From NCBI RefSeq assembly GCF_006385555.1, contig NZ_CP041036.1:1240001-1304000 (forward strand): DNA of 64,000 bases. The letters run 5' to 3'. Positions 54,488 through 63,914 of the stretch are shown piece by piece (position 1 is the stretch's first letter; each line of letters starts with the position of its first letter). This DNA comes from Shewanella polaris. GTDB lineage: Bacteria > Pseudomonadota > Gammaproteobacteria > Enterobacterales > Shewanellaceae. Both the position numbers and the translations under genes were made by a program. The notes under the pieces were generated by a model that saw nothing but the letters and a program-made list of their open reading frames with translations, did not search any database and was not told the origin of the DNA.

Positions 54488-57400
54488 ATGGATAGTTTTT
54501 TCAGTTTGATGAGTAATGCCGTATTGTTACTGGCACTTGTTGTTATTTATGATGCCATTACGATACAAAAAATTGCACCTAAGAAATATGAAAAGGTGTT
54601 AAGTGGCATCTTTATCGGCATGATTGCTATCAGTGTGATGAACGCCCCCTGGGTACTGCGTTTGGGGATCCACTTCGATACTCGTTGGGTATTACTCAGT
54701 TTAAGCGGTCTATTTTTTGGATTTATTCCTACACTGATAGCTGCAGTATTTGCCGCTTGCTTTCGCATTTTTCTCGGTGGGGTTGGTATATACGTAGGGG
54801 TCTTGGTTATTTTTGTTAGTTCAGCCATTGGCCTTGGTTGGCGGTATTGGATACAGCGTTCAAATCAATCACTAAATTGGCAACATTTATTGGCTTTGAG
54901 TATTGTTGTTGAATTGGTTGTTTTATTGAGTTTATTACTCATGCCTGTGGCAGATAAGTATGACATTATCCTTAATATTAGTTCTACCTTACTCACAGTC
55001 TACATCTGTGGCTCCGTACTGCTCGGATTACTGCTTAAGCATCATCAAAAAAGACAACAACTTGCGCAAGAATTACAACAACATAAAAATCTCCTCGAAA
55101 CGGAAAGAAATCTCTTACAAAGTATTATTGATGGTATTCCTGATCTGATCTTTTATAAATCGAAGGAAGGGATCTATTTAGGGTGTAATAAAGCATTTTC
55201 GGATGCACTAAAACTCAATCCAGAAGATATTAAGCATCGCGATGACTATGACTTATTTGATCGCCAACAAGCGGAAATGTTTATCAAAGCAGATAAATTA
55301 GTCATGGAGCAAAACCAGCCCTGGATGGATGAAGAATGGCTCAATACATCGGATGGCGCGGCCTATATTTTGAGAACCCATAAAACGCCAATTCTGAATT
55401 CATCAGGAGAAGTGCAAGGCGTTGTTGGTGTCAGTCGTGATCTGATCGATGAGAAACACATCAAAGCACAATTACAACGTAGTGAAACAACATACCGTAA
55501 TATTATTAGTACAGCACAAGATGGTTTTGTTATTGTCTCTGTTGATGGTTTTATTATTGAGTCGAATCAAAGTTTTGCTAAGATTACTGGTTATCATCTC
55601 GATGAGTTGTTAAATAAGCATATTGACCATATCGAAGTTAATGAACGATATCAATTATCAACAGAAAATATTATTAAAGCCAAGCAAGCCAAAGCGATTC
55701 ACTATACCTCTATGTACAAACATAAACAGGGACAGCTATTGCACGTTGAGGTAAATGTTAGTTTTTGGGATGATGATAATGGGGGGATGTTTTTCTGTTT
55801 TGTTAAAGACATTTCAGAGCGTATTAAAGTAGAACAGAGATTACTCTTCAGTGAATCAAAATTTAGGCAGATTTTTGAAAAAATCCCTTCAGTTTCTGTT
55901 CAAGGTTATGACAAAAATCGTAACGTGATTTTTTGGAATCAAGCCAGTGAAAACCTTTATGGGTATTCAAAAGAACAGGCTGTAGGCAAAAGAATGGAAG
56001 ACCTTATTATTCCATTGTCATACAAAAACAAAGTCGTTAACAACGTAAATGCATGGATTAATGATGGTGTGCCTATGCAAGCAGAGGAACAGTCTCTTAA
56101 GCGTGCAGATGGCACTCATGTACCCGTTTATTCATCTCATACCTTAATTTACAACAGCGATAACGAAGCCGAGATATACTGTATCGATATTGATTTAAGT
56201 GCTCAGAAAAAAGCCGAAGAACATGCCTCTACCTTGTCACAAGCCATAGAACAAAGTCCAATTTCAATAATATTAACTGGTGTCGATAGCAGCATTGAAT
56301 ATGTAAATAGTGCATTTGAAAAAATCACCGGTTATACCTCTAATGAGGTTATTGGCCGACCAACGAGCATGTTACAGTCAGGTTTAACCGCTAAATCGAC
56401 TTATAGAGAGCTATGGGGGGCAATCACTCAAGGCCGCACATGGCAGGGCGATCTGCAAAATAGAAAGAAAAATGGTGAACTGTTTTGGGAACAAACCCAC
56501 ATAGCCCCTATTTTTGACAAAGCTGGCATCACAAAACATTATTTGGCTCTCAAGCAAGATGTGACCCTTTTTAAACAACAAGAAGAAAAAATTCTCCAAC
56601 AAGCTCATTACGACAGCTTAACGGGCTTACCGAACAGATTACTCTCTCTTGATCGATTGTCACAAATGCTTAAAGATGCGCATAGAGTAAAAAATAAAAT
56701 CGCAGTATTATTTTTAGATTTAGACGACTTTAAAAAAGTTAACGATACGATGGGTCATTCAGTCGGTGATGATTTGTTGATTCAAGCGGCTACACGGCTA
56801 AAAAGCACTATTAGGGACAATGATGTCGTCGGCAGACTGGGCGGGGATGAGTTTATCATTATGCTTAATATACATGAGCCTGAAGAAGCTGAAATTATTG
56901 CCAATAAACTGCTTAAACAATTCTATACACCCTTTATACTTAAATCCCGTGAGGTCGTGTCTACTATCAGTATAGGGATCGCTTTATATCCGTTTGACAG
57001 TGAAGATCCTAAAGAGCTGCTAAGGCAAGCGGATTCTGCAATGTATCATTCAAAAGATCGTGGTAGAAATATTTATCATTTTTATACAGAACAAATGAAC
57101 CACGATATGAATCGACGGTTGAAAATTGAAGAGCAATTACGTAACGCTCTGAAACTCGGAGAGCTAGAAGTTTATTTTCAACCTGTAATCGAGATTCGAA
57201 CCCGTAAGATTGTTGGCGCGGAAGCACTTCTACGTTGGAAAAACAGTATACTCGGTCAAGTATCCCCTGATGAGTTTATTCCTATTGCAGAGCAAACCAG
57301 TCTCATTGTTTCTATCGGTGAATATGTTATAGAGAATGCATTTTCTGCGGCACAAAAATGGCAACAAACATATAATCTTCAGTTTAAAATTGCTATCAAT

Positions 57401-57889
57401 GTGTCGCCCAAACAATTTAGGGAAAACAATTTTGTTGAGGTGCTGAACATCAAATTAGAGCAATACCAAATTCATCCAACCTCAGTTGAACTAGAAATTA
57501 CCGAAGGGGTATTACTCAGTGGTGATGACATCATTGAAACGAACTTAAGGAGTATTCACGATATCGGTGTCAATATCGCAATGGATGATTTTGGTACCGG
57601 ATACTCATCACTCAGTTATCTACGTAGTTACCCTTTTGACACCTTAAAAGTGGATAAAAGCTTTGTTAATGATATCACCGTTGACCCAGCCGATTTAGAA
57701 CTTGTTGGTGCAGCTGTCGCCATGGGACATGCATTGAATTTAACGGTAGTTGCTGAAGGCATAGAAACAGAAGAGCAATATCATCTGCTTAATGAGCTTA
57801 ACTGTGATTATGGTCAAGGCTACTTATTTAGTAAGCCGTTGCCCCAAAAGGAATTCGAACAGTTGTTAGCTGAACAGAATTTTTTGTAG
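54488..57889 (+). CDS. Membrane LytS-type/PAS sensor with GGDEF and EAL domains (c-di-GMP turnover)
   Basis: A 1133-residue protein. Residues about 1-190: 5TMR-LYT-type membrane sensor (DTRWVLLSLSGLFFGFIPTL). Four PAS domains begin near 207, 331, 457 and 581. The GGDEF domain (about 705-870) has an intact active site GGDEF at 785-789 and an RxxD inhibitory site (RDND) five residues upstream. The EAL domain (about 880-1130) has E912-A-L, DDFGTGYSSLSYL and VVAEGIET. Both catalytic halves look active. The start at 54488 has GGAG upstream; a TTG five codons earlier is less likely. Confidence 0.93.
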   Translation: MDSFFSLMSNAVLLLALVVIYDAITIQKIAPKKYEKVLSGIFIGMIAISVMNAPWVLRLGIHFDTRWVLLSLSGLFFGFIPTLIAAVFAACFRIFLGGVGIYVGVLVIFVSSAIGLGWRYWIQRSNQSLNWQHLLALSIVVELVVLLSLLLMPVADKYDIILNISSTLLTVYICGSVLLGLLLKHHQKRQQLAQELQQHKNLLETERNLLQSIIDGIPDLIFYKSKEGIYLGCNKAFSDALKLNPEDIKHRDDYDLFDRQQAEMFIKADKLVMEQNQPWMDEEWLNTSDGAAYILRTHKTPILNSSGEVQGVVGVSRDLIDEKHIKAQLQRSETTYRNIISTAQDGFVIVSVDGFIIESNQSFAKITGYHLDELLNKHIDHIEVNERYQLSTENIIKAKQAKAIHYTSMYKHKQGQLLHVEVNVSFWDDDNGGMFFCFVKDISERIKVEQRLLFSESKFRQIFEKIPSVSVQGYDKNRNVIFWNQASENLYGYSKEQAVGKRMEDLIIPLSYKNKVVNNVNAWINDGVPMQAEEQSLKRADGTHVPVYSSHTLIYNSDNEAEIYCIDIDLSAQKKAEEHASTLSQAIEQSPISIILTGVDSSIEYVNSAFEKITGYTSNEVIGRPTSMLQSGLTAKSTYRELWGAITQGRTWQGDLQNRKKNGELFWEQTHIAPIFDKAGITKHYLALKQDVTLFKQQEEKILQQAHYDSLTGLPNRLLSLDRLSQMLKDAHRVKNKIAVLFLDLDDFKKVNDTMGHSVGDDLLIQAATRLKSTIRDNDVVGRLGGDEFIIMLNIHEPEEAEIIANKLLKQFYTPFILKSREVVSTISIGIALYPFDSEDPKELLRQADSAMYHSKDRGRNIYHFYTEQMNHDMNRRLKIEEQLRNALKLGELEVYFQPVIEIRTRKIVGAEALLRWKNSILGQVSPDEFIPIAEQTSLIVSIGEYVIENAFSAAQKWQQTYNLQFKIAINVSPKQFRENNFVEVLNIKLEQYQIHPTSVELEITEGVLLSGDDIIETNLRSIHDIGVNIAMDDFGTGYSSLSYLRSYPFDTLKVDKSFVNDITVDPADLELVGAAVAMGHALNLTVVAEGIETEEQYHLLNELNCDYGQGYLFSKPLPQKEFEQLLAEQNFL

Positions 57890-58181
57890 GTTGGTATTTC
57901 GCACTACGAATTGTGAAAGGAGTGATCAGATCAAGGGATAATAATTTCTTTGATAAATGACTATGAGCACTGCTTTTCTGACACATTTTAATTCGATTAC
58001 AGATCTCCGTATTGAACAGTGTAAAAAGCATTAACTCATTGATATCCTTTTACTTGTCTTCAACGCTGTTTTGTCTTGAGCTGAATGTTGGGAGGATATT
58101 TATTATTTTTACCACCTTAAACTTGATTGGTTAATAAACACGCTACTTTTGAAGCTGGTATTCCAAGGCATAACACCATAA
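57890..58181. other. Gene-free spacer before the S9 remnant
   Basis: No coding frame or terminator is evident. It may include further, unrecognisable parts of the decayed peptidase gene that ends at 58283. Confidence 0.4.
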
Positions 58182-58283
58182 CTTGTCCTTGTCGGGTCTA
58201 ACGGTCAAGACCATTACACCAACTTCCGTAAAGTGCGCTTTAATCAGTGGAATAGTCTTTACCCTGAGACTACAGAGCAATAA
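58182..58283 (+). pseudogene. Remnant of the 3' end of an S9 peptidase gene
   Basis: Frame 58182-58283 encodes LVLVGSNGQDHYTNFRKVRF, then NQWNSLYPETTEQ and a stop. It aligns with the end of the intact peptidase at 51394 (LVEFNGQNHHINSRQARF ... WWNSLYPETK) after deletion of about 18 residues (the WWNTTMAWFD region). The catalytic-His neighbourhood is kept, but nothing upstream can be read. A good terminator follows. It is too diverged for a recent duplication, so it is likely an old paralogue. Confidence 0.75.
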
Positions 58284-58303
58284 GCTGCTTTATATTTCTA
58301 GAG

Positions 58304-58325
58304 GCCTCGCATTGCGGGGCTTTTT
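58304..58325 (+). terminator. Intrinsic terminator of the vanished S9 gene
   Basis: GCCTCGC pairs with GCGGGGC (one G-T pair) around ATT, followed by TTTTT. It starts 20 bp after the remnant's stop. Confidence 0.85.
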
Positions 58326-58504
58326 GTTAAGTCACAATAAGTGTAAGCGGTTACTGAGCAGTGGATCGTTATAGCTTAAAAAAACAAATTTTATAAATAT
58401 TGTATGAGATGGATTTTTTACCTCAAATTCCCATGTTGATTTCATTTTGTAATCAACACTATTGATTTAAGGAAATAACGTTGAGGCCAGAATAATTCGA
58501 AGTA

Positions 58505-58532
58505 TTGACATAGATAAACAGTCAACTAAAAT
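58505..58532 (+). promoter_or_regulatory. tetR promoter with operator half-site
   Basis: TTGACA (58505-58510), a 16-bp spacer and TAAAAT (58527-58532). The spacer contains AGTCAACTA (58520-58528), the exact reverse complement of one arm of the palindrome at 59613-59634. This fits autorepression by the TetR protein encoded 30 bp downstream. Confidence 0.6.
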
Positions 58533-58561
58533 AAATTAAAACCGATGATAGGTATCAGCAA

Positions 58562-59167
58562 ATGGGTCGAAAAAGTGATGGTAGAGAACGTCTGCTACGG
58601 GCAATATCAGACCTGATGTGGGAGAGCAGTTATGGCACTCTCACTATTGATGTTATTTGTGAACGCGCGGGTGTGAAGAAGGGCAGTTTCTACTATTTTT
58701 TCAACTCCAAGTCCGAGCTTGCTGCTGAGTCGATCCGCGAGGGATGGGAAGCAAAGAAACCGAAAATGAATACGTTCTTTTCTGCTACTCGACCCCCTTT
58801 AGAGCGACTGAGATCCTATTTTGACGATATACGACAAACACAGTATGAGGCGCTCGAGAAGCATGGCCGGATCCTCGGTTGTCCCAATTTCAATGTGGGT
58901 GCCGAGATCAGTGGTCTCGCGCCCGAACTGGATAAAAAGTTACAGCGTACGTTTAGTGATTTGCTCAAATATATTGAATCAGCAATCCGAGATGCCCAGT
59001 TGGAAGGGATAATTAATGTCGCCGATCCTGCTATGAGTGCCCGCTGTGTGCTTGGCTTTTTTGAAGGGGTTTTGACCCATGCTCAGGTCTGCAACGATCC
59101 TACTTTATTAGATGATATTTGGCCGGGGACGTTACAAATGCTAGGTGTTACATGGGATGGGACTTAG
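58562..59167 (+). CDS. TetR/AcrR-family transcriptional regulator
   Basis: A 201-residue repressor. The N-terminal helix-turn-helix is LTIDVICERAGVKKGSFYYFFNSKSELA (about residues 28-55). The C-terminal domain contains GCPNFNVGAEISGLAPELDKKL and RCVLGFFEGVLTHAQV, resembling regulators of aldehyde- or electrophile-response genes (NemR/AcuR type). It most likely controls the aldehyde-metabolism genes at 60039-63773. Codon use here and downstream is more GC-rich than in the polysaccharide core. Confidence 0.88.
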   Translation: MGRKSDGRERLLRAISDLMWESSYGTLTIDVICERAGVKKGSFYYFFNSKSELAAESIREGWEAKKPKMNTFFSATRPPLERLRSYFDDIRQTQYEALEKHGRILGCPNFNVGAEISGLAPELDKKLQRTFSDLLKYIESAIRDAQLEGIINVADPAMSARCVLGFFEGVLTHAQVCNDPTLLDDIWPGTLQMLGVTWDGT

Positions 59168-60038
59168 CAGGTAAAAACGTGAACTGTGATTAATTATTTT
59201 TAAACAAGCTAGCTATATCACCACCATATTGATGGTTTCTGATTATTTTCTACTCTCGACAATGACTGGTTTAATTCTGAACTGGCAGAGATTATGCCAC
59301 CGACTTATATGTTCACCTTAATCGTCGTTGCGATACTGAAAATAGGCTCTGCTATGATGCGACTATGAATGTTGTTGCTTCTTTAAATGGCAGATTTTTT
59401 ACGTTGGTATTCACTGTTGGAGTCATTCACTTAGCGTTGTATTAACCTTTGTTGGTTATCATTGATTTTGTGTTCTGGGGGATGCATATTATGTTGATGG
59501 GTTAGTAATATATGGTGTCTTTTGCGTGTTAACCATTAATTTACCCATGGCAGTTTAAGTCTTATTCAGGCTAGTTTATTGCCGTTATTTAGCTAACATC
59601 AATTCATTTTAATAGTTGACTATATAGTAAACTATATGTGAGCAGGTATGAAGCAAGCGAGTACGAACAATAAGTTGTATGGCATTAAGGCTATCGCCAA
59701 TGGACGCTGTGATAGTTACAAACGACCCGCCAATGACCTCATGAATGAGCCATTGTTCGTTGTTAGGCAAGAATCTGTCGCAGCAAACATACCACCCCTC
59801 TCCAATAGCGGTTTACGCTTGGCAATAACTGACTACTCAGACAGTAGACAGACTAGATGGCCAATCTGCTTAAACTCGTTATCACCGCCTGCCATTAGGA
59901 AATGATTGAAGAGAGCGCGCGGCAGCTAGCTAAAGCCACTCATCACATCTACCCACATTCAAATGCTACGCGCAGAAAAATCGATGTACGCCCACATAGA
60001 CGTACACCTTCACATTGAAACAGAAGGAAATTTAGATC
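59168..60038. other. Long intergenic region with probable decayed sequence
   Basis: Between tetR and the dehydrogenase gene. Positions about 59340-59540 give short hydrophobic frames broken by stops, as if from a decayed membrane protein; the family cannot be named. An 85-codon frame at 59648-59905 has no recognisable features. The TetR operator candidate is at 59613-59634. The dehydrogenase has GAAGGAAATTT before its ATG. Confidence 0.45.
59613..59634. promoter_or_regulatory. Candidate TetR operator palindrome
   Basis: A 22-bp palindrome with arms TAGTTGACTAT and ATAGTAAACTA (one mismatched pair). The left arm TAGTTGACT also occurs, inverted, in the tetR promoter at 58520-58528. It includes a TTGACT that could be a -35 box. 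Start codons of the controlled operon lie about 400 bp downstream. Confidence 0.6.
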
Positions 60039-61196
60039 ATGAAAAACTTTGATTTTCACAACCCAACACACATTCTCTTTGGTAAAGGCCGTATCGCGGA
60101 TCTGAATGAGCATGTTCCAGTTGATGCAAAAGTATTGATTATCTATGGTGGTGGTAGTGCGGAAAGAACCGGCGTTCTAGGTCAAGTTCGCGCTGCACTT
60201 ACAGGCCGTACATTGGTTGAGTTTGGCGGCATAGAACCGAACCCGCATTATGCTACTACGTTAAATGCCATCCAAGTCATCAACGATAATGACATCACTT
60301 TCTTACTTGCCGTTGGCGGTGGGTCTGTCATCGATGCCACCAAATTTATTGCAGCAGCAGCTTTGTATGATGGTGATCCGTGGGAGATCCTTACTTCCGG
60401 CGGTTCGAATATTAAGGCGGCGATGCCATTTGGTACCGTGTTGACGTTGCCCGCTACAGGATCTGAAATGAACTCTGGTGCAGTAATAACTGATCCAGAT
60501 AAAGTAGCGAAACTTGCTTTCAGAAGCCCATATTGTTACCCGCTATTTTCCGTACTCGATCCCGAGATTACTTATACACTGCCTGCTCGTCAGGTTGCCA
60601 ACGGGGTGGTAGATTCTTTTGTCCACATTGTCGAACAGTATCTGACTTACCCTAGTGCTGCATATGTTCAGGATGGTTTTGCCGAATCTATGTTGCGAAC
60701 TCTGATCAAGCTTGGTCCAAAAGCACTTGAAACACCTGAAGATTATGATATTCGCGCTAATCTGATGTGGATTGCAACATTGGCCTTGAACGGATTAATT
60801 GGTGCGGGTGTGCCACAAGATTGGGCTTCTCATATGATCGGACATGAGATCACCGCGCTTAATAATACTGATCATGCACGTACACTTGCGGTTGTATTGC
60901 CATCTTTGATGAACGATCAACGCGAGCATAAACACGACAAACTGCTGCAATATGCCAGCAATGTTTGGGGGATCAACGAAGGCTCCGATGATGTAAGAAT
61001 TGACGCTGCGATTATGGCGACACGGGCATTCTTCGAGAAATTAGGTATTAAAACAAGGTTAAGTGACTACGATATTGGTGCGCCCGAGATTGAGCGTATT
61101 ATCACCGACTTGAAGGCCCATGGCATGACTGCCCTCGGTGAACGCCATGACATCAGCCCAACTGATGTTCGTCGTATTCTTGAAGCGTCACTATAG
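60039..61196 (+). CDS. Iron-containing alcohol dehydrogenase (YqhD-type NADPH-dependent aldehyde reductase)
   Basis: A 385-residue group III dehydrogenase. NFDFHNPTHILFGKGRI is the YqhD-type start; GGGSVIDATKF holds the nucleotide, TLPATGSEMNSGAVI follows. Metal ligands are Asp and His in VVDSFVHIVEQ and two His in ASHMIGHEITALNNTDHART. It reduces a range of short aldehydes. The next gene starts 12 bp downstream. Confidence 0.93.
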   Translation: MKNFDFHNPTHILFGKGRIADLNEHVPVDAKVLIIYGGGSAERTGVLGQVRAALTGRTLVEFGGIEPNPHYATTLNAIQVINDNDITFLLAVGGGSVIDATKFIAAAALYDGDPWEILTSGGSNIKAAMPFGTVLTLPATGSEMNSGAVITDPDKVAKLAFRSPYCYPLFSVLDPEITYTLPARQVANGVVDSFVHIVEQYLTYPSAAYVQDGFAESMLRTLIKLGPKALETPEDYDIRANLMWIATLALNGLIGAGVPQDWASHMIGHEITALNNTDHARTLAVVLPSLMNDQREHKHDKLLQYASNVWGINEGSDDVRIDAAIMATRAFFEKLGIKTRLSDYDIGAPEIERIITDLKAHGMTALGERHDISPTDVRRILEASL

Positions 61197-61208
61197 GGGA
61201 CACTGAAC

Positions 61209-62252
61209 ATGACACAGACAAACAAAACAAATCGACAATGGGTTCTAGCCGAACGACCTAAAGGTGAACCCACTAAAGACACGTTGAACTTAATTGAGGA
61301 AGCAATTCCAGTAGCATCTGGCAATCAGATGCTACTGCGGACTGAGTTTCTTTCGCTCGACCCTTATATGCGCGGGCGGATGAGCGATGCGCCATCTTAT
61401 GCTGTCCCCGTCGAGATCGGTGAAGTGATGGTTGGGAGTACGGTTGCGCAGGTCGTCGATTCGAATATCGATGGTTTTACCCCTGGCGACTACGTGCTCA
61501 GTTTTAATGGTTGGCAAGATTATGCTCTGTCAGATGGAGCAGGGTTGACCAACCTCGGTAAGTCACCTTTGCATCCTTCTTGGGCGCTTGGGATTTTGGG
61601 CATGCCGGGCTTTACCGCTTGGGCTGGCCTGAAACAGATTGGTGAGCCAAAGGCCGGCGAAACCATCGCAGTGGCCGCAGCTACAGGTCCGGTTGGTGCT
61701 ACCGTTGGCCAGATCGGAAAATTGATGGGCTGTCGTGTTGTCGGGATTGCAGGCGGCGCTGAAAAATGCGCTTATGCGGTAGACGAGCTGGGCTTTGACG
61801 CCTGTATTGACCACAAGGCCGGAGACTTTGCTGATCAACTTGCCAAGGCGAGCCCAGATGGCATAGATGTCTATTTTGAGAGTGTCGGTGGCAAGGTTTT
61901 TGATGCGGTCATCCCGCTATTGAATCCGAAAGCTCGGATCCCGCTCTGTGGACTTGTGTCGCAATACAACGCAACCGGATTGCCAGCTGGGCCGGATCGG
62001 ATGAATTGGCTGATGGGGCAGATCCTACGCAAGAAGATCAAGCTGCAAGGCTTTATCATTTTTGATGATTTTGGCTATCTCTACCCCGACTTTGCCAAGG
62101 AGATGGGGGGCTGGGTTGAAAGTGGCAAGATCAAATACCGTGAAGAGAATATTGAGGGATTGGAAAATGCTCTTCATGCATTCATCGGTCTGCTTAACGG
62201 TGAGAATTTCGGCAAGCGCGTGATCCACGTGGGCCAACAAATCAAAGTCTAA
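61209..62252 (+). CDS. NADP-dependent MDR oxidoreductase (CurA/leukotriene B4 12-hydroxydehydrogenase-like)
   Basis: A 347-residue zinc-independent medium-chain reductase. LSLDPYMRGRMSD, GWQDYALSDG, MPGFTAWAGL and the cofactor loop AATGPVGATVGQIGKLMGC are the family markers; YFESVGGKVFDAVIPLL and HVGQQ end it. It probably reduces the C=C bond of alpha,beta-unsaturated carbonyls, complementing the neighbouring aldehyde enzymes. Confidence 0.92.
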   Translation: MTQTNKTNRQWVLAERPKGEPTKDTLNLIEEAIPVASGNQMLLRTEFLSLDPYMRGRMSDAPSYAVPVEIGEVMVGSTVAQVVDSNIDGFTPGDYVLSFNGWQDYALSDGAGLTNLGKSPLHPSWALGILGMPGFTAWAGLKQIGEPKAGETIAVAAATGPVGATVGQIGKLMGCRVVGIAGGAEKCAYAVDELGFDACIDHKAGDFADQLAKASPDGIDVYFESVGGKVFDAVIPLLNPKARIPLCGLVSQYNATGLPAGPDRMNWLMGQILRKKIKLQGFIIFDDFGYLYPDFAKEMGGWVESGKIKYREENIEGLENALHAFIGLLNGENFGKRVIHVGQQIKV

Positions 62253-62390
62253 CTCATAACAATCATGATGTACTGACTTGGCCCTAGGACGAGTAACGCC
62301 GCACTGGCACAAGCTTTTGCAACATTGGACCGGGGACGGTTTTGAAACATCAGTCCCCCGTTGGTACATTATCCAACAAAGGTAACTATT

Positions 62391-63773
62391 ATGACTTATG
62401 AAACACGTAATCCTTATACGGGTGCTCTTCTGGTCACTTTCCCGGATTCAACCGACTTCGAGGTTAATCAAGCGATTGAAAATGCGCATGTTGCATTTTT
62501 ATCATGGAAAGAAACAGGGTTTACAGAACGCGCACGCGTGATGCACGCCGCGGCAGAGATATTACGCCGTGAGGTTGATTATTTCGCCAATCTGCTGACT
62601 ATCGAGATGGGGAAACTTGTATCCGAAGCTAAAGCCGAAGTTGCTCTGTCGGCAGATATTTTTGATTACTATGCAACTAATGCCCAAACGCTGCTGGCAC
62701 CGCAAAAGCTGCCCGTTACCGATTACGAGGCCGAGATTATCGCCGAGCCGCTAGGGGTATTGTTGGCGATTGAGCCATGGAATTTTCCGTTTTATCAGGT
62801 GGTCCGAATTGCGGCACCACAAATATCTGCAGGTAATACCCTGTTGCTTAAGCATGCGTCTAATGTTCCGCAGGCTGCTGCTGCATTTGAAAAATTAATG
62901 TTGGAGGCTGGTTTGCCTCAGGGTGTGTTCAAAAATCTCTATGCAACACGGTCGCAACTCGAAACCATCATTAATGATCCACGAGTTCATGGGGTAGCAT
63001 TAACAGGGTCGGAAAGGGCTGGTGCAGTTGTTGCCGCTCAGGCAGGTAAGGCTTTGAAGAAATCGACGCTTGAACTTGGCGGTGCGGATGCATTTGTTGT
63101 TCTAGCCGATGCTGAGATGGAAAAAACCATCAACTGGGCGGTCTTTGGCCGCCACTGGAATGGTGGTCAAGTATGTGTGTCCTCAAAGCGCATGATCATT
63201 GTTGATGAGGTGTATGATCGGTTTCTTGAGGGTTATATCGCCGGTGTTGCAAAACTGAAAGCGGGTGATCCATTTGAGCCATCCACTACCTTGGCGCCAC
63301 TTTCTTCTAGGGCTGCCGCAGATGACATTAAAGACAAGATACGCCAAGCGGTTTCTTATGGTGCCACGGCAACTGAAGTAGGGCCAAGTGTTCCTGATTC
63401 GGGCAATTTTGTGCAACCGACCATTCTGACTGATATTTCACAAGATAACCCAGCGCGCAACTGGGAGTTTTTTGGTCCGGTATCGATGTTGTTTCGTGCA
63501 AAGGATGAAGATGACGCTGTGCATATTGCAAATGATTCACCGTTTGGTTTGGGTGGGTCAGTTTTTACCGCCAATGCAAAGCACGGAGCAGAAGTCGCTA
63601 AGCGAATATCCACAGGTATGGTTTTCGTTAATCACCCTACAATGGCTAAAGCAGACTTGCCCTTTGGTGGTATAAGACGTTCAGGGTATGGCCGCGAACT
63701 TGTTGGTATCGGCATCAAGGAGTTCGTCAATCACAAGTTGATCTCAGTGGTTGATATAGACGCACCGTTCTAA
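62391..63773 (+). CDS. NAD(P)-dependent aldehyde dehydrogenase (succinate-semialdehyde dehydrogenase type)
   Basis: A 460-residue ALDH. PLGVLLAIEPWNFPFYQVVR, the general-base Glu in STLELGGADAFVVL and the nucleophilic Cys in WNGGQVCVSSKR are intact. VNHPTMAKADLPFGGIRRSGYGRE is typical of the SSADH-like clade that prefers semialdehydes. The start at 62391 has AAAGG nine bases upstream. The 138-bp gap from the previous gene has no terminator, so cotranscription is possible. Confidence 0.92.
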   Translation: MTYETRNPYTGALLVTFPDSTDFEVNQAIENAHVAFLSWKETGFTERARVMHAAAEILRREVDYFANLLTIEMGKLVSEAKAEVALSADIFDYYATNAQTLLAPQKLPVTDYEAEIIAEPLGVLLAIEPWNFPFYQVVRIAAPQISAGNTLLLKHASNVPQAAAAFEKLMLEAGLPQGVFKNLYATRSQLETIINDPRVHGVALTGSERAGAVVAAQAGKALKKSTLELGGADAFVVLADAEMEKTINWAVFGRHWNGGQVCVSSKRMIIVDEVYDRFLEGYIAGVAKLKAGDPFEPSTTLAPLSSRAAADDIKDKIRQAVSYGATATEVGPSVPDSGNFVQPTILTDISQDNPARNWEFFGPVSMLFRAKDEDDAVHIANDSPFGLGGSVFTANAKHGAEVAKRISTGMVFVNHPTMAKADLPFGGIRRSGYGRELVGIGIKEFVNHKLISVVDIDAPF

Positions 63774-63781
63774 TACTCATT

Positions 63782-63808
63782 GCCAATCCGATCATTGGTC
63801 GGATTGGC
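63782..63808 (+). terminator. Intrinsic terminator after the aldehyde dehydrogenase gene
   Basis: GCCAATCCGA pairs perfectly with TCGGATTGGC around a 7-nt loop, followed by TTATTC. Ends the aldehyde cluster. Confidence 0.8.
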
Positions 63809-63887
63809 TTATTCAACATAAGTTTATAACGGTAAACTGTTAATCGTTATACATTCATCCCGCTAAACCAAAAACCGCTAAATATAA

Positions 63888-63914
63888 AAACACCAACACT
63901 TAATGTTGGTGTTT
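63888..63914 (-). terminator. Terminator of a converging gene beyond the window
   Basis: AAACACCAAC pairs with GTTGGTGTTT around a 7-nt loop. On the minus strand it is followed by TTTTATATT, so it suits a minus-strand transcript arriving from beyond position 64000. Bases 63915-64000 show no convincing gene end. Confidence 0.6.

Noticed and set aside
59648..59905. 85-codon frame after the TetR operator
   Set aside because: The start is near a plausible promoter, but the product has no recognisable domain and odd composition; not enough support to call a gene.
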